From positions 1 to 42,301 of the forward strand of contig NZ_JUPG01000050.1 of assembly GCF_001074825.1 (NCBI RefSeq): a stretch of DNA of 42,301 nucleotides, read 5' to 3'. Positions 1 through 8,422 of the stretch are shown here, one piece after another. A model generated the notes under the pieces. The model was not told the DNA's origin, did not search any database, and saw only the letters and a program-made list of their open reading frames with translations. Made by a program: the position numbers and the translations under genes. The DNA is from Streptococcus pseudopneumoniae. Its GTDB lineage: Bacteria > Bacillota > Bacilli > Lactobacillales > Streptococcaceae. Position 1 is the stretch's first letter. Every line of letters starts with the position of its first letter.

Positions 1-85
1 CAGTCTTATCTACAACCTCAAAGCAGTGCTTTGAGCAACCTGCGGCTAGCTTCCTAGTTTGCTTTTTGATTTTCATTGAGTATAA
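1..85 (+). repeat. BOX element, truncated boxC module
   Basis: The segment matches, from memory, the 3' boxC part of the pneumococcal BOX intergenic repeat, ending in the typical TTTTCATTGAGTATAA. It contains the perfect inverted repeat CTCAAAGCA (17-25) / TGCTTTGAG (27-35) usual for boxC. The boxA and boxB parts would lie left of the window, so the element is cut by the window edge. BOX elements are non-coding, structured repeats typical of S. pneumoniae and close relatives, which helps place the organism. Confidence 0.85.
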
Positions 86-256
86 AATGCCAGAAAAAGA
101 GCATAAAAGAGCACACAAAAAGAGACAAAAACAAGATCTACTAAATAAAGGTTCTTTATTTGATAGACTTAGTTGTTCATGTCTCCTTTACCTCCGAGTA
201 TTAGTATCTTTATCCTATACCTTTCAGGTTATTTTGTCAACAGAAAATTGGAAATT
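86..256. other. intergenic stretch, no gene recognised
   Basis: AT-rich DNA between the BOX remnant and a minus-strand small ORF. A 64-codon plus-strand frame runs through it (66-260) but starts inside the BOX repeat, has no ribosome binding site and no recognisable family. A perfect hairpin AAATAAAG / CTTTATTT around 144-162 is visible but has no T-tract after it. Confidence 0.5.
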
Positions 257-310
257 CTAATCTCTAAAATCAGTGTGGTAGGCATTAGTAATGAGTTCTT
301 TGTCTTCCAT
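257..310 (-). CDS. possible 17-residue peptide or 5' gene remnant
   Basis: The minus-strand frame MEDKELITNAYHTDFRD starts at 310 and stops at 257. It is far below normal gene length, but its expression signals are complete: Shine-Dalgarno AAGGAGG (complement of 319-325) eight bases before the ATG, and an extended -10 TGcTATACT (complement of 348-356) about 38 bases upstream. No family is recognised. It may be a real short peptide, or the start of a longer gene whose rest was lost near the BOX repeat. The signals are visible; the function is unknown. Confidence 0.35.
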   Translation of the reverse strand: MEDKELITNAYHTDFRD

Positions 311-435
311 GTGAGCATCCTCCTTGCTCTGATGTATTATTGCCTATAGTATAGCACCAAAAAATATAGTGATAAATATATTAAAAAATCGAAATTTAAT
401 TACAGAGTTTGGTGTGCTGATTTGTAGGCTTTTCA

Positions 436-468
436 TGGTATAATCAAGAGAGTAAATCTTTATGGAGG
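436..468 (+). promoter_or_regulatory. extended -10 promoter and RBS of the DUF177 gene
   Basis: TGgTATAAT (436-444) is an extended -10 box. GGAGG (464-468) lies just before the ATG at 473. No good -35 box is seen, as is usual for extended -10 promoters. Confidence 0.65.
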
Positions 469-472
469 AAGT

Positions 473-1015
473 ATGAAATTAAATATTCAAGAAATTCGTA
501 AGCAGTCTGAAGGCTTGCATTTTGAACAAACCTTAGACTTAGCCGCAGACCTGCGTGCACGCAATCAAGAAATTTTAGATATAAAAGATATCCTTGCAGT
601 TGGGAAAGTACAGTACGAAGACCGTATGTATTTCTTAGATTATCAACTATCTTACACTATTGTCCTTGCTTCAAGTCGTAGTATGGAGCCAGTTGAGTTA
701 GCTGAATCTTATCCAGTCACAGAAGTTTTCATGGAAGGCGCAACCAACCAGTTAGATCAAGAGGTTCTAGATGATGATTTGGTCTTGCCTATCGAAAATG
801 GAGAACTTGACCTTGCTGAGAGCGTATCAGACAATATCCTGCTCAATATCCCTATCAAGGTTTTGACGGCTGAAGAAGAGGCGGGGCAAGGTTTTGTGTC
901 AGGAAATGACTGGCAAATCATGACAGAGGAAGAATACCAAGCTCAACAAGCAGTCAAGAAAGAAGAAAACAGTCCTTTTGCTGGCTTGCAAGGACTATTT
1001 GACGGAGACGAATAA
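473..1015 (+). CDS. yceD: YceD / DUF177 family protein
   Basis: A 180-residue acidic, soluble protein with no signal peptide or membrane segment. The opening (KLNIQEIRK, then a stretch on building and handling a target domain) and the acidic middle with DNILLNIPIKVLTAEEEAG fit the DUF177 (YceD) family, usually 160-185 residues. Family members have been linked to 23S rRNA / large-subunit metabolism and often sit beside rpmF, but here the next gene is nth and no rpmF follows. The start is supported by GGAGG four bases upstream. The stop overlaps the nth start (ATAATGG), so the two genes are probably co-transcribed and translationally coupled. The exact role is not known from sequence. Confidence 0.8.
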   Translation: MKLNIQEIRKQSEGLHFEQTLDLAADLRARNQEILDIKDILAVGKVQYEDRMYFLDYQLSYTIVLASSRSMEPVELAESYPVTEVFMEGATNQLDQEVLDDDLVLPIENGELDLAESVSDNILLNIPIKVLTAEEEAGQGFVSGNDWQIMTEEEYQAQQAVKKEENSPFAGLQGLFDGDE

Positions 1016-1644
1016 TGGTCTTGTCAAAAAAACGAGCACGAAAGGTGCTAGAAGAAATTATCGCTCTCTTCCCAGATGCCAAGCCTAGTCTTGACTTTAC
1101 CAATCATTTTGAACTCCTGGTTGCGGTCATGTTGTCAGCCCAGACGACGGATGCAGCGGTAAATAAGGCAACACCAGGTCTCTTTGCTGCCTTTCCAACG
1201 CCACAAGCCATGTCTGTGGCAACTGAGAGTGAAATTGCTTCACACATTTCTCGTTTGGGATTGTATCGGAATAAGGCTAAATTCCTTAAAAAATGTGCCC
1301 AACAACTATTAGACGATTTTGATGGTCAAGTCCCTCAGACACGTGAAGAATTAGAAAGTCTAGCAGGTGTTGGTCGCAAGACGGCCAATGTTGTCATGAG
1401 TGTGGGCTTTGGGATCCCAGCCTTTGCAGTGGACACCCATGTGGAGCGTATCTGTAAGCACCACGATATTGTCAAAAAATCAGCGACACCGCTTGAGGTG
1501 GAAAAGCGGGTCATGGATATCTTGCCACCTGAGCAGTGGTTAGCAGCCCATCAGGCCATGATTTATTTTGGAAGAGCCATTTGCCATCCTAAAAATCCAG
1601 AGTGTGACCAGTACCCACAATTATATGACTTTAGCAATTTGTAA
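1015..1644 (+). CDS. nth: endonuclease III (DNA glycosylase/AP lyase) lacking a complete FeS site
   Basis: Base-excision repair enzyme that removes oxidised pyrimidines and cleaves the abasic strand. The helix-hairpin-helix (LAGVGRKTANVV, 116-127) carries catalytic Lys122, and catalytic Asp140 lies in VDTHVERI. The length, 209 residues, is normal. The C-terminal iron-sulphur motif C-X6-C-X2-C-X5-C is degenerate: Cys190 and Cys197 remain, but the third and fourth ligands are Tyr200 and Phe206, so a 4Fe-4S cluster is unlikely to form as in E. coli Nth. The gene overlaps the DUF177 gene and has no strong RBS of its own. The fold and catalytic residues look intact, so it is probably active. Confidence 0.95.
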   Translation: MVLSKKRARKVLEEIIALFPDAKPSLDFTNHFELLVAVMLSAQTTDAAVNKATPGLFAAFPTPQAMSVATESEIASHISRLGLYRNKAKFLKKCAQQLLDDFDGQVPQTREELESLAGVGRKTANVVMSVGFGIPAFAVDTHVERICKHHDIVKKSATPLEVEKRVMDILPPEQWLAAHQAMIYFGRAICHPKNPECDQYPQLYDFSNL

Positions 1645-1667
1645 GATGGGACATCGAAAGTTTTTGC

Positions 1668-1696
1668 TTGATTTTAACCATGCTTTGTGCTATAGT
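1668..1696 (+). promoter_or_regulatory. promoter of the pyr operon
   Basis: -35 TTGATT (1668-1673), 17-bp spacer, -10 TATAGT (1691-1696) with an upstream TG (TGcTATAGT). It lies about 160 bp before pyrR, leaving room for the attenuator leader. Confidence 0.75.
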
Positions 1697-1722
1697 AATT
1701 GATAACTAAATATTCCTTTAAA

Positions 1723-1740
1723 CCTGTCCCGTGAGGCAGG
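1723..1740 (+). promoter_or_regulatory. PyrR-binding hairpin (anti-antiterminator) of the pyr leader
   Basis: Stem CCTGTC / GGCAGG closes the hexaloop CCGTGA, which fits the CNGNGA hexaloop known for the PyrR-binding loop of Bacillus-type pyr attenuators. It precedes an intrinsic terminator and pyrR itself. By family knowledge, UMP/UTP-bound PyrR holds this hairpin, which favours the terminator and shuts the operon when pyrimidines are plentiful. Confidence 0.85.
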
Positions 1741-1811
1741 CAAGGAGCGTGATAAAGTAGAAGGGTGAAGTCTATACTGTTTGCAGTAGGGCTCGCTTGG
1801 CTATACATTTC

Positions 1812-2376
<565 letters not shown>

Positions 2377-2394
2377 AAAGCTAAAGGAGTAGCC

Positions 2395-3318
2395 ATGTCA
2401 GAAAATCAACAAGCATTGAACCATGTGGTGTCCATGGAAGACCTTACTGTCGATCAAGTGATAAAATTGATCAAGCGAGGAATTGAGTTTAAAAATGGAG
2501 CTCAGCTTCCCTATGAAGACCATCCGATTGTCTCCAATCTTTTCTTTGAGGATTCTACACGGACGCATAAGTCCTTTGAAGTGGCAGAGATTAAACTGGG
2601 GCTGGAACGACTTGACTTTGATGTGAAGACTAGTTCAGTTAATAAAGGGGAGACACTTTATGATACCATTTTGACTCTGTCTGCTCTAGGAGTGGATGTC
2701 TGTGTGATTCGCCACCCTGAGGTTGACTACTACAGAGAGTTAATTGCTAGTCCCACGATTACGACTTCCATCATCAATGGTGGAGATGGTTCGGGACAAC
2801 ACCCTAGCCAGAGCTTGCTTGATTTGATGACTATTTATGAGGAATTTGGTCACTTTGAGGGTCTCAAGGTTGCGATTGCAGGTGACTTGGACCATTCACG
2901 CGTTGCCAAATCCAATATGCAGATTTTGAAACGCTTAGGTGCAGAACTTTATTTTGCTGGACCTGAGGAATGGAGAAGTCAAGAGTTTGCAGACTATGGA
3001 CAGTTTGTAACTATTGATGAAATCATTGATCAGGTGGATGTCATGATGTTTCTCCGTGTGCAACATGAACGCCATGAAAGTGGAGCTGTCTTTTCAAAAG
3101 AAGACTACCATGCTCAACATGGCTTGACTCAAGAACGTTATGACCGTTTGAAAGAAACAGCAATCCTCATGCACCCAGCTCCAGTCAACCGTGATGTAGA
3201 AATCGCAGACCACTTGGTTGAAGCACCAAAATCACGGATTGTCCAACAAATGACCAATGGTGTCTTTGTTCGAATGGCAATCTTAGAATCCGTACTGGCG
3301 AGTAGAAACGCCAACTAA
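2395..3318 (+). CDS. pyrB: aspartate carbamoyltransferase catalytic subunit
   Basis: Joins carbamoyl phosphate and aspartate to N-carbamoylaspartate, the committed step of pyrimidine synthesis. 307 residues. The carbamoyl-phosphate signature STRT is at residues 54-57 ([13 protein letters not shown]). [12 protein letters not shown] and [11 protein letters not shown] are the further active-site segments. AAAGGAG is seven bases before the ATG. No pyrI regulatory subunit is present, as expected in Gram-positive cocci. It lies between pyrR and carA in one operon, so its product acts on the carbamoyl phosphate made by CarAB. Confidence 0.97.
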   Translation: MSENQQALNHVVSMEDLTVDQVIKLIKRGIEFKNGAQLPYEDHPIVSNLFFEDSTRTHKSFEVAEIKLGLERLDFDVKTSSVNKGETLYDTILTLSALGVDVCVIRHPEVDYYRELIASPTITTSIINGGDGSGQHPSQSLLDLMTIYEEFGHFEGLKVAIAGDLDHSRVAKSNMQILKRLGAELYFAGPEEWRSQEFADYGQFVTIDEIIDQVDVMMFLRVQHERHESGAVFSKEDYHAQHGLTQERYDRLKETAILMHPAPVNRDVEIADHLVEAPKSRIVQQMTNGVFVRMAILESVLASRNAN

Positions 3319-3367
3319 AACACAAGACGTTAAAAGACGCCAGTGAGCGTCCACGAGAGGTGAAAAT

Positions 3368-4447
3368 ATGACAAAAAGACTTCTAGTATTAGAAGATGGC
3401 ACAGTTTTTGAAGGCAAGGCCTTCGGAGCAGATATTGATGTAACAGGCGAAATCGTCTTTAATACAGGGATGACCGGCTACCAAGAATCCATTACAGACC
3501 AGTCTTATAATGGACAAATCTTGACCTTTACTTATCCTTTGGTGGGAAATTATGGAATTAACCGTGATGATTACGAATCTATTATTCCAACTTGTAAGGG
3601 AGTCGTTGTTTTCGAAGAAGCACGTAGAGCAAGCAACTGGCGAAATCAAATGACGCTGGATGAATTTTTGAAAGCCAAGAAGATCCCGGGTATTTCAGGA
3701 ATTGATACGCGTGCCCTTACTAAGATTATCCGTAAGCATGGTACTATGCGTGCAACCTTGACCCATGTTGGAGACAGCATGGATCATGTGACGGACCAGT
3801 TCCAAGCAACAGTCTTGCCGACAGACAATATCAAGCAGGTTTCTACTAAAACTTCATATCCAGCTCCAGGAGTTGGTTTGAGCGTGGTGCTAGTGGACTT
3901 TGGTCTCAAGCACTCAATCTTACGTGAGCTTTCTAAACGCAACTGTAACGTGACCGTCGTTCCTTATTCGACAACGGCTGAAGAAATTCTCCATCTCAAT
4001 CCTGACGGAGTTATGTTGTCAAATGGTCCAGGTAACCCCGAAGACGTTCCACAGGCACTAGATATGATTCGCGGTGTGCAAGGAAAAATTCCAATTTTTG
4101 GTATTTGTATGGGGCACCAACTCTTCGCCATGGCAAACGGGGCAAAGACTTACAAGATGAAGTTTGGTCACCGTGGCTTTAACCATGCAGTACGTGAAAT
4201 TGCTACAGGACGTGTAGACTTCACCAGCCAAAACCATGGTTATGCAGTCAGTCGTGAGGATTTGCCAGATCACTTGATTATTACCCACGAAGAAATCAAT
4301 GACAAGTCAGTTGAAGGTGTGCGTCACAGATACCAACCTGCTTTCTCTGTTCAGTACCACCCAGATGCAGCCCCTGGTCCACACGACGCAAGCTACCTAT
4401 TCGACGAGTTTATCGAGATGATGGAAGCTTTTAAACAATCAAACTAA
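3368..4447 (+). CDS. carA: carbamoyl-phosphate synthase small subunit (glutaminase)
   Basis: 359 residues: an N-terminal small-subunit domain, then a class I glutamine amidotransferase domain with nucleophile Cys247 in [11 protein letters not shown]. It supplies ammonia from glutamine to CarB. The catalytic His lies in [11 protein letters not shown]. At the position where many homologues have Glu (HPE) this protein has Asp, a conservative change. GAGGTG precedes the ATG. Unlike most operon neighbours it is followed by a 447-nt structured spacer before carB, which may set the CarA/CarB ratio or add a second control point. Confidence 0.97.
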   Translation: MTKRLLVLEDGTVFEGKAFGADIDVTGEIVFNTGMTGYQESITDQSYNGQILTFTYPLVGNYGINRDDYESIIPTCKGVVVFEEARRASNWRNQMTLDEFLKAKKIPGISGIDTRALTKIIRKHGTMRATLTHVGDSMDHVTDQFQATVLPTDNIKQVSTKTSYPAPGVGLSVVLVDFGLKHSILRELSKRNCNVTVVPYSTTAEEILHLNPDGVMLSNGPGNPEDVPQALDMIRGVQGKIPIFGICMGHQLFAMANGAKTYKMKFGHRGFNHAVREIATGRVDFTSQNHGYAVSREDLPDHLIITHEEINDKSVEGVRHRYQPAFSVQYHPDAAPGPHDASYLFDEFIEMMEAFKQSN

Positions 4448-4489
4448 GAACGAGTAAAAGCTCGTCGGAGAATTTATGTAACTGAACAC

Positions 4490-4590
4490 GGACGGAAAGC
4501 TCGGAATTTAGAGAAACCAACTTGGATTGTCAATCCTTCCTTGGTTTCCTAAAATTCAATCGCTTTCTATTCGTCCTTTGTATCTTATTT
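4490..4590 (+). promoter_or_regulatory. long terminator-like hairpin A in the carA-carB spacer
   Basis: GGACGGAAAGC (4490-4500) can pair with GCTTTC (4562-4567) plus CGTCC (4572-4576) across a 4-nt bulge. Inside, AAACCAA / TTGGTTT and GGATT / AATCC extend the stem. It is followed by TTTGTATCTTATTT. The arm CTTTCTATTCG (4563-4573) could instead pair with CGAATAGAAAG (4611-4621) around the next hairpin, so mutually exclusive folds are possible. Pairing was judged by eye. Confidence 0.45.
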
Positions 4591-4622
4591 AATGTCGCTC
4601 TGTGAGGCGACGAATAGAAAGG
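4585..4622 (+). promoter_or_regulatory. PyrR-loop-like hairpin module 1
   Basis: A 38-bp module: TTATTTAATG, then stem GTCGCT (4594-4599), hexaloop CTGTGA (4600-4605), stem GGCGAC (4606-4611), then CGAATAGAAAGG. The loop fits CNGNGA, the PyrR hexaloop also seen at 1729-1734 in the pyrR leader. A second module of equal length with the same flanks is at 4721-4758. PyrR binding is inferred, not shown. Confidence 0.55.
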
Positions 4623-4681
4623 CAGGTCGTTTCTTTTAGTCGCTATCAGGCGAACTAAAAACTCCCTGCACTAGATTTTTT
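4622..4681 (+). terminator. candidate attenuator terminator B in the carA-carB spacer
   Basis: Nested hairpin: outer stem GCAGG (4622-4626) / CCTGC (4665-4669), inner stem TTTTAGT-CGC (4634-4643) / GCG-A-ACTAAAA (4650-4660), followed within a few bases by TTTTTT (4676-4681). It lies immediately after hairpin module 1, the order expected of a PyrR anti-antiterminator followed by its terminator. Confidence 0.5.
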
Positions 4682-4720
4682 ATCGAAAAATATCGTTTCT
4701 CTAAAAAATCGTCGGAGAAT

Positions 4721-4758
4721 TTATTTAATGGCAACCCGAGAGTTGCCGAATAGAAAGG
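4721..4758 (+). promoter_or_regulatory. PyrR-loop-like hairpin module 2
   Basis: Same 38-bp layout as module 1: TTATTTAATG, stem GGCAAC (4730-4735), hexaloop CCGAGA (4736-4741), stem GTTGCC (4742-4747), then CGAATAGAAAGG. The stem bases differ from module 1 but all pair, so the structure and the CNGNGA loop are kept while stem sequence has changed. The repeat TCGTCGGAGAATTTAT just upstream (4709-4724) also occurs at 4462-4477. Confidence 0.55.
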
Positions 4759-4788
4759 AGAAGATACATTGTTCGCGGAAGTGAACAC

Positions 4789-4887
4789 GCCCTAAGAACT
4801 GTGTGAAAAAGATAAACATCGTCTTGACGCTGAAGGCGTCTGCACCGAGTTTCCTATTTTCACTGTGTTCTTTACGGGCTTTGTATC
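4789..4887 (+). promoter_or_regulatory. long hairpin C directly before carB
   Basis: GCCC-TA-AGAAC (4789-4799) pairs with GTTCTT-TAC-GGGC (4867-4879), continued by GTGAAAA (4803-4809) / TTTTCAC (4857-4863). An inner hairpin GACGC tgaag GCGTC occupies 4826-4840. It is followed by TTTGTATC, as hairpin A is. The carB start at 4895 lies just beyond. It may act as a weak terminator or as a block to ribosome access. Confidence 0.4.
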
Positions 4888-4894
4888 ATAAACT

Positions 4895-7800
4895 ATGCCT
4901 AAACGTACTGATATTCAAAAAATTATGGTGATTGGTTCTGGTCCGATTATTATTGGTCAGGCTGCTGAGTTTGACTACGCTGGGACCCAAGCCTGCTTGT
5001 CGTTGAAAGAGGAAGGTTATGAGGTTGTCTTAGTTAACTCAAACCCTGCCACCATCATGACGGACAAGGAGATTGCAGACAAGGTTTACATCGAACCAAT
5101 TACACTTGAGTTTGTGACACGTATTCTTCGTAAGGAACGTCCAGATGCCTTGCTTCCAACTCTTGGTGGGCAAACAGGGCTCAATATGGCCATGGAATTG
5201 TCTAAAAATGGTATTCTTGATGAGCTTGGTGTCGAACTTCTGGGGACTAAATTATCTGCCATTGACCAAGCGGAGGACCGCGATCTCTTTAAACAATTGA
5301 TGGAAGAACTCAAGCAACCAATTCCAGAATCAGAAATTGTCAACACGGTTGAAGAAGCTGTTGCCTTTGCAGCAACTATTGGTTACCCAGTCATCGTTCG
5401 TCCAGCCTTTACCCTTGGTGGTACTGGTGGTGGTATGTGTGCTAACGAGGAAGAATTGCGTGAAATCGCTGAAAATGGGTTGAAATTGTCACCTGTTACC
5501 CAATGTTTGATTGAACGTTCCATTGCTGGCTTCAAGGAAATCGAATACGAAGTCATGCGTGACTCAGCTGACAATGCTTTGGTTGTTTGTAACATGGAAA
5601 ACTTTGACCCAGTTGGAATTCACACAGGAGATTCTATCGTATTTGCCCCTGCGCAAACCATGTCCGACTATGAAAACCAAATGCTTCGTGATGCTAGTTT
5701 GAGCATTATCCGCGCTCTCAAGATTGAAGGCGGATGTAACGTTCAGCTTGCGCTTGATCCCCACAGCTTCAAGTACTATGTCATCGAAGTAAACCCTCGT
5801 GTATCACGTTCTTCAGCCCTTGCATCTAAGGCGACAGGTTATCCGATTGCCAAATTGGCCGCTAAGATTGCCGTCGGTTTGACCTTGGATGAGGTTATCA
5901 ACCCAGTTACAGGTTCAACCTATGCCATGTTTGAGCCAGCCCTCGACTACGTCGTTGCCAAGATTCCACGTTTCCCATTTGACAAGTTTGAAAAGGGTGA
6001 GCGCCGCCTGGGTACTCAGATGAAGGCGACTGGAGAAGTCATGGCGATAGGTCGTAACATCGAAGAGTCACTTCTTAAAGCTTGTCGTTCCCTTGAAATT
6101 GGTGTGCACCACAATGAAATACCTGAACTTGCAGCAGTTTCTGATGATTCCTTGATTGAAAAGGTTGTCAAGGCCCAAGATGATCGTCTCTTCTATGTGT
6201 CAGAAGCCATTCGCCGTGGTTACACACCAGAAGAAATCGCTGAGCTTACAAAAATTGATATCTTTTACCTTGATAAACTCTTGCATATCTTTGAAATCGA
6301 GCAAGAATTGGGTGCTCATTCACAAGATCTAGACGTTTTGAAAACTGCCAAACTCAATGGTTTCTCAGACCGTAAGATTGCGGAACTTTGGGAAACGACA
6401 GCAGACCAAGTTCGCCAACTTCGTTTGGAAAATAAGATTGTCCCAGTTTACAAGATGGTTGATACTTGTGCGGCAGAGTTCGACTCTGAAACACCATATT
6501 TCTATTCAACCTATGGCTGGGAAAATGAGTCTATCAAGTCTGATAAGGAATCTGTACTTGTCCTAGGTTCAGGTCCAATCCGTATCGGTCAAGGGGTTGA
6601 GTTTGACTACGCAACAGTTCACTCTGTTAAGGCTATTCAGGCTGCTGGCTACGAAGCCATCATCATGAACTCAAACCCAGAAACCGTTTCAACCGACTTC
6701 TCTGTATCGGATAAACTTTACTTTGAACCATTGACATTTGAAGATGTCATGAATGTCATTGACCTTGAGCAACCAAAAGGTGTTATCGTTCAGTTTGGTG
6801 GTCAAACAGCTATTAACCTTGCTGAGCCATTAGCAAAAGCTGGTGTAACTATCCTTGGTACGCAGGTTGCTGACCTAGACCGTGCCGAAGACCGTGATCT
6901 CTTTGAGCAAGCTCTCAAAGACTTGGATATTCCACAGCCTCCTGGACAGACTGCAACAAACGAAGAAGAAGCAGTGCTTGCAGCTCGCAAGATTGGCTTC
7001 CCAGTCCTCGTTCGTCCTTCTTATGTCTTGGGTGGGCGTGCTATGGAAATCGTAGAAAACGAAGAAGATCTTCGCACTTATATGCGAACAGCTGTTAAGG
7101 CTAGTCCAGACCATCCAGTTCTTGTCGACTCTTATATCGTTGGACAAGAATGTGAAGTTGATGCTATCTCAGATGGACAAAATGTCCTTATCCCTGGTAT
7201 CATGGAGCATATCGAACGTGCTGGTGTCCACTCAGGTGACTCCATGGCTGTTTATCCTCCACAAACCTTATCTCAAAAAGTCCGAGAAACCATTGCGGAC
7301 TACACAAAACGCTTAGCTATTGGTCTTAACTGCCTTGGAATGATGAATATCCAGTTTGTCATCAAGGATGAAAAAGTCTACGTTATTGAAGTCAATCCAC
7401 GAGCTAGCCGTACCGTACCATTCCTTTCTAAAGTAACCAACATCCCTATGGCTCAGGTAGCAACTAAGTTGATTCTTGGACAAAGTCTTGAAGAACTTGG
7501 TTACCAAGATGGACTTTATCCAGAAAGCACTCGCGTTCATATCAAGGCGCCAGTCTTCTCCTTTACCAAACTAGCTAAGGTAGACAGCCTTCTTGGTCCT
7601 GAAATGAAGTCAACAGGGGAAGTTATGGGGTCTGATACCACTCTTGAAAAAGCTCTCTATAAAGCTTTTGAAGCTTCATACCTCCACTTGCCAACCTTTG
7701 GGAATGTTGTATTCACCATCGCAGATGATGCAAAAGAAGAAGCATTGGAATTGGCGCGTCGTTTCCAAAATATTGGTTATGGAATCCTCGCGACAGAAGG

Positions 7801-8071
7801 GACAGCAGCCTTCTTTGCTAGTCATGGAATGCAAGCCCAACCTGTTGGTAAGATAGGTGATGATGATAAGGATATTCCAAGCTTTGTTCGCAAAGGAAGA
7901 ATCCAAGCTATCATTAACACAGTTGGAACCAAACGTACTGCTGATGAAGATGGTGAGCAAATTCGTCGTTCAGCCATTGAACATGGTGTACCACTCTTCA
8001 CAGCCCTAGATACAGCTAATGCCATGCTTAAGGTACTTGAAAGCCGTAGTTTTGTCACAGAAGCAATCTAG
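4895..8071 (+). CDS. carB: carbamoyl-phosphate synthase large subunit
   Basis: 1058 residues, the standard length, with two homologous ATP-grasp synthetase halves ([19 protein letters not shown] near the start and [20 protein letters not shown] in the second half) and a C-terminal MGS-like allosteric domain. It makes carbamoyl phosphate from bicarbonate, ATP and ammonia supplied by CarA. The N-terminus [17 protein letters not shown] is the family start, yet no Shine-Dalgarno sequence precedes this ATG; the upstream bases are TTTGTATCATAAACT. With the structured spacer this suggests unusual control of translation or read-through. Confidence 0.97.
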   Translation: MPKRTDIQKIMVIGSGPIIIGQAAEFDYAGTQACLSLKEEGYEVVLVNSNPATIMTDKEIADKVYIEPITLEFVTRILRKERPDALLPTLGGQTGLNMAMELSKNGILDELGVELLGTKLSAIDQAEDRDLFKQLMEELKQPIPESEIVNTVEEAVAFAATIGYPVIVRPAFTLGGTGGGMCANEEELREIAENGLKLSPVTQCLIERSIAGFKEIEYEVMRDSADNALVVCNMENFDPVGIHTGDSIVFAPAQTMSDYENQMLRDASLSIIRALKIEGGCNVQLALDPHSFKYYVIEVNPRVSRSSALASKATGYPIAKLAAKIAVGLTLDEVINPVTGSTYAMFEPALDYVVAKIPRFPFDKFEKGERRLGTQMKATGEVMAIGRNIEESLLKACRSLEIGVHHNEIPELAAVSDDSLIEKVVKAQDDRLFYVSEAIRRGYTPEEIAELTKIDIFYLDKLLHIFEIEQELGAHSQDLDVLKTAKLNGFSDRKIAELWETTADQVRQLRLENKIVPVYKMVDTCAAEFDSETPYFYSTYGWENESIKSDKESVLVLGSGPIRIGQGVEFDYATVHSVKAIQAAGYEAIIMNSNPETVSTDFSVSDKLYFEPLTFEDVMNVIDLEQPKGVIVQFGGQTAINLAEPLAKAGVTILGTQVADLDRAEDRDLFEQALKDLDIPQPPGQTATNEEEAVLAARKIGFPVLVRPSYVLGGRAMEIVENEEDLRTYMRTAVKASPDHPVLVDSYIVGQECEVDAISDGQNVLIPGIMEHIERAGVHSGDSMAVYPPQTLSQKVRETIADYTKRLAIGLNCLGMMNIQFVIKDEKVYVIEVNPRASRTVPFLSKVTNIPMAQVATKLILGQSLEELGYQDGLYPESTRVHIKAPVFSFTKLAKVDSLLGPEMKSTGEVMGSDTTLEKALYKAFEASYLHLPTFGNVVFTIADDAKEEALELARRFQNIGYGILATEGTAAFFASHGMQAQPVGKIGDDDKDIPSFVRKGRIQAIINTVGTKRTADEDGEQIRRSAIEHGVPLFTALDTANAMLKVLESRSFVTEAI

Positions 8072-8095
8072 TTGAGAAAAATTTTTTACAGTTTT

Positions 8096-8126
8096 AAAGC
8101 CAGCGTCAGAAATCGCTGGCTTTTAT
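8096..8126 (+). terminator. terminator of the pyr-car operon
   Basis: Perfect 10-bp stem AAAGCCAGCG (8096-8105) / CGCTGGCTTT (8114-8123) with an 8-nt loop and a short T-run, 24 bp after the carB stop. Confidence 0.85.
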
Positions 8127-8277
8127 AGTGGATTGAAGTTGGGATAATACGCTTTGCTTTCTAAAAAATGTTATAATAGATTGAAATAAAATATGAACAA
8201 AACGATCAGGAAGGTCAAATGAATTTCTAAAATGTTTTAGTAGCTATAGTGTGGTGTTCTAGTTTCAATCTACTATA
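8124..8277. repeat. RUP-like miniature element with an extra left end
   Basis: The core 8172-8277 (106 bp) has terminal inverted repeats TATAATAGATTGAAA and TTTCAATCTACTATA, with TA at both ends. Length and ends match, from memory, the pneumococcal RUP element, a non-autonomous repeat thought to be moved by an IS630-type transposase. A further left-end-like copy TATAGTGGATTGAAG lies at 8124-8138, against the carB terminator, so either one RUP inserted into another or the left end was duplicated. No protein is encoded. From 8278 to 8404 nothing beyond plain intergenic DNA is seen. Confidence 0.7.
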
Positions 8278-8404
8278 GAAATTAATTTTAATTCCATAAT
8301 CCATCACTCATTTTTGTTGCAGGATACTTACTTTTGTAAAAATGGTCATTTCAGGTGAAAAAAACGACATTTCAGATTTTCTGTTCCAGAAATAGCTATC
8401 GCTA

Positions 8405-8422
8405 TGATATAATTATTTTATG
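8405..8422 (+). promoter_or_regulatory. extended -10 of ribF with the ATG at the expected +1
   Basis: TGaTATAAT (8405-8413) is followed by exactly six bases and then ATG (8420). Transcription normally starts about seven bases after the -10 box, so the mRNA should begin at the start codon, giving a leaderless message. No Shine-Dalgarno sequence is present. Confidence 0.75.

Noticed and set aside
66-260. 64-codon plus-strand frame
   Set aside because: It begins inside the BOX repeat, has no ribosome binding site, and shows no recognisable protein character.
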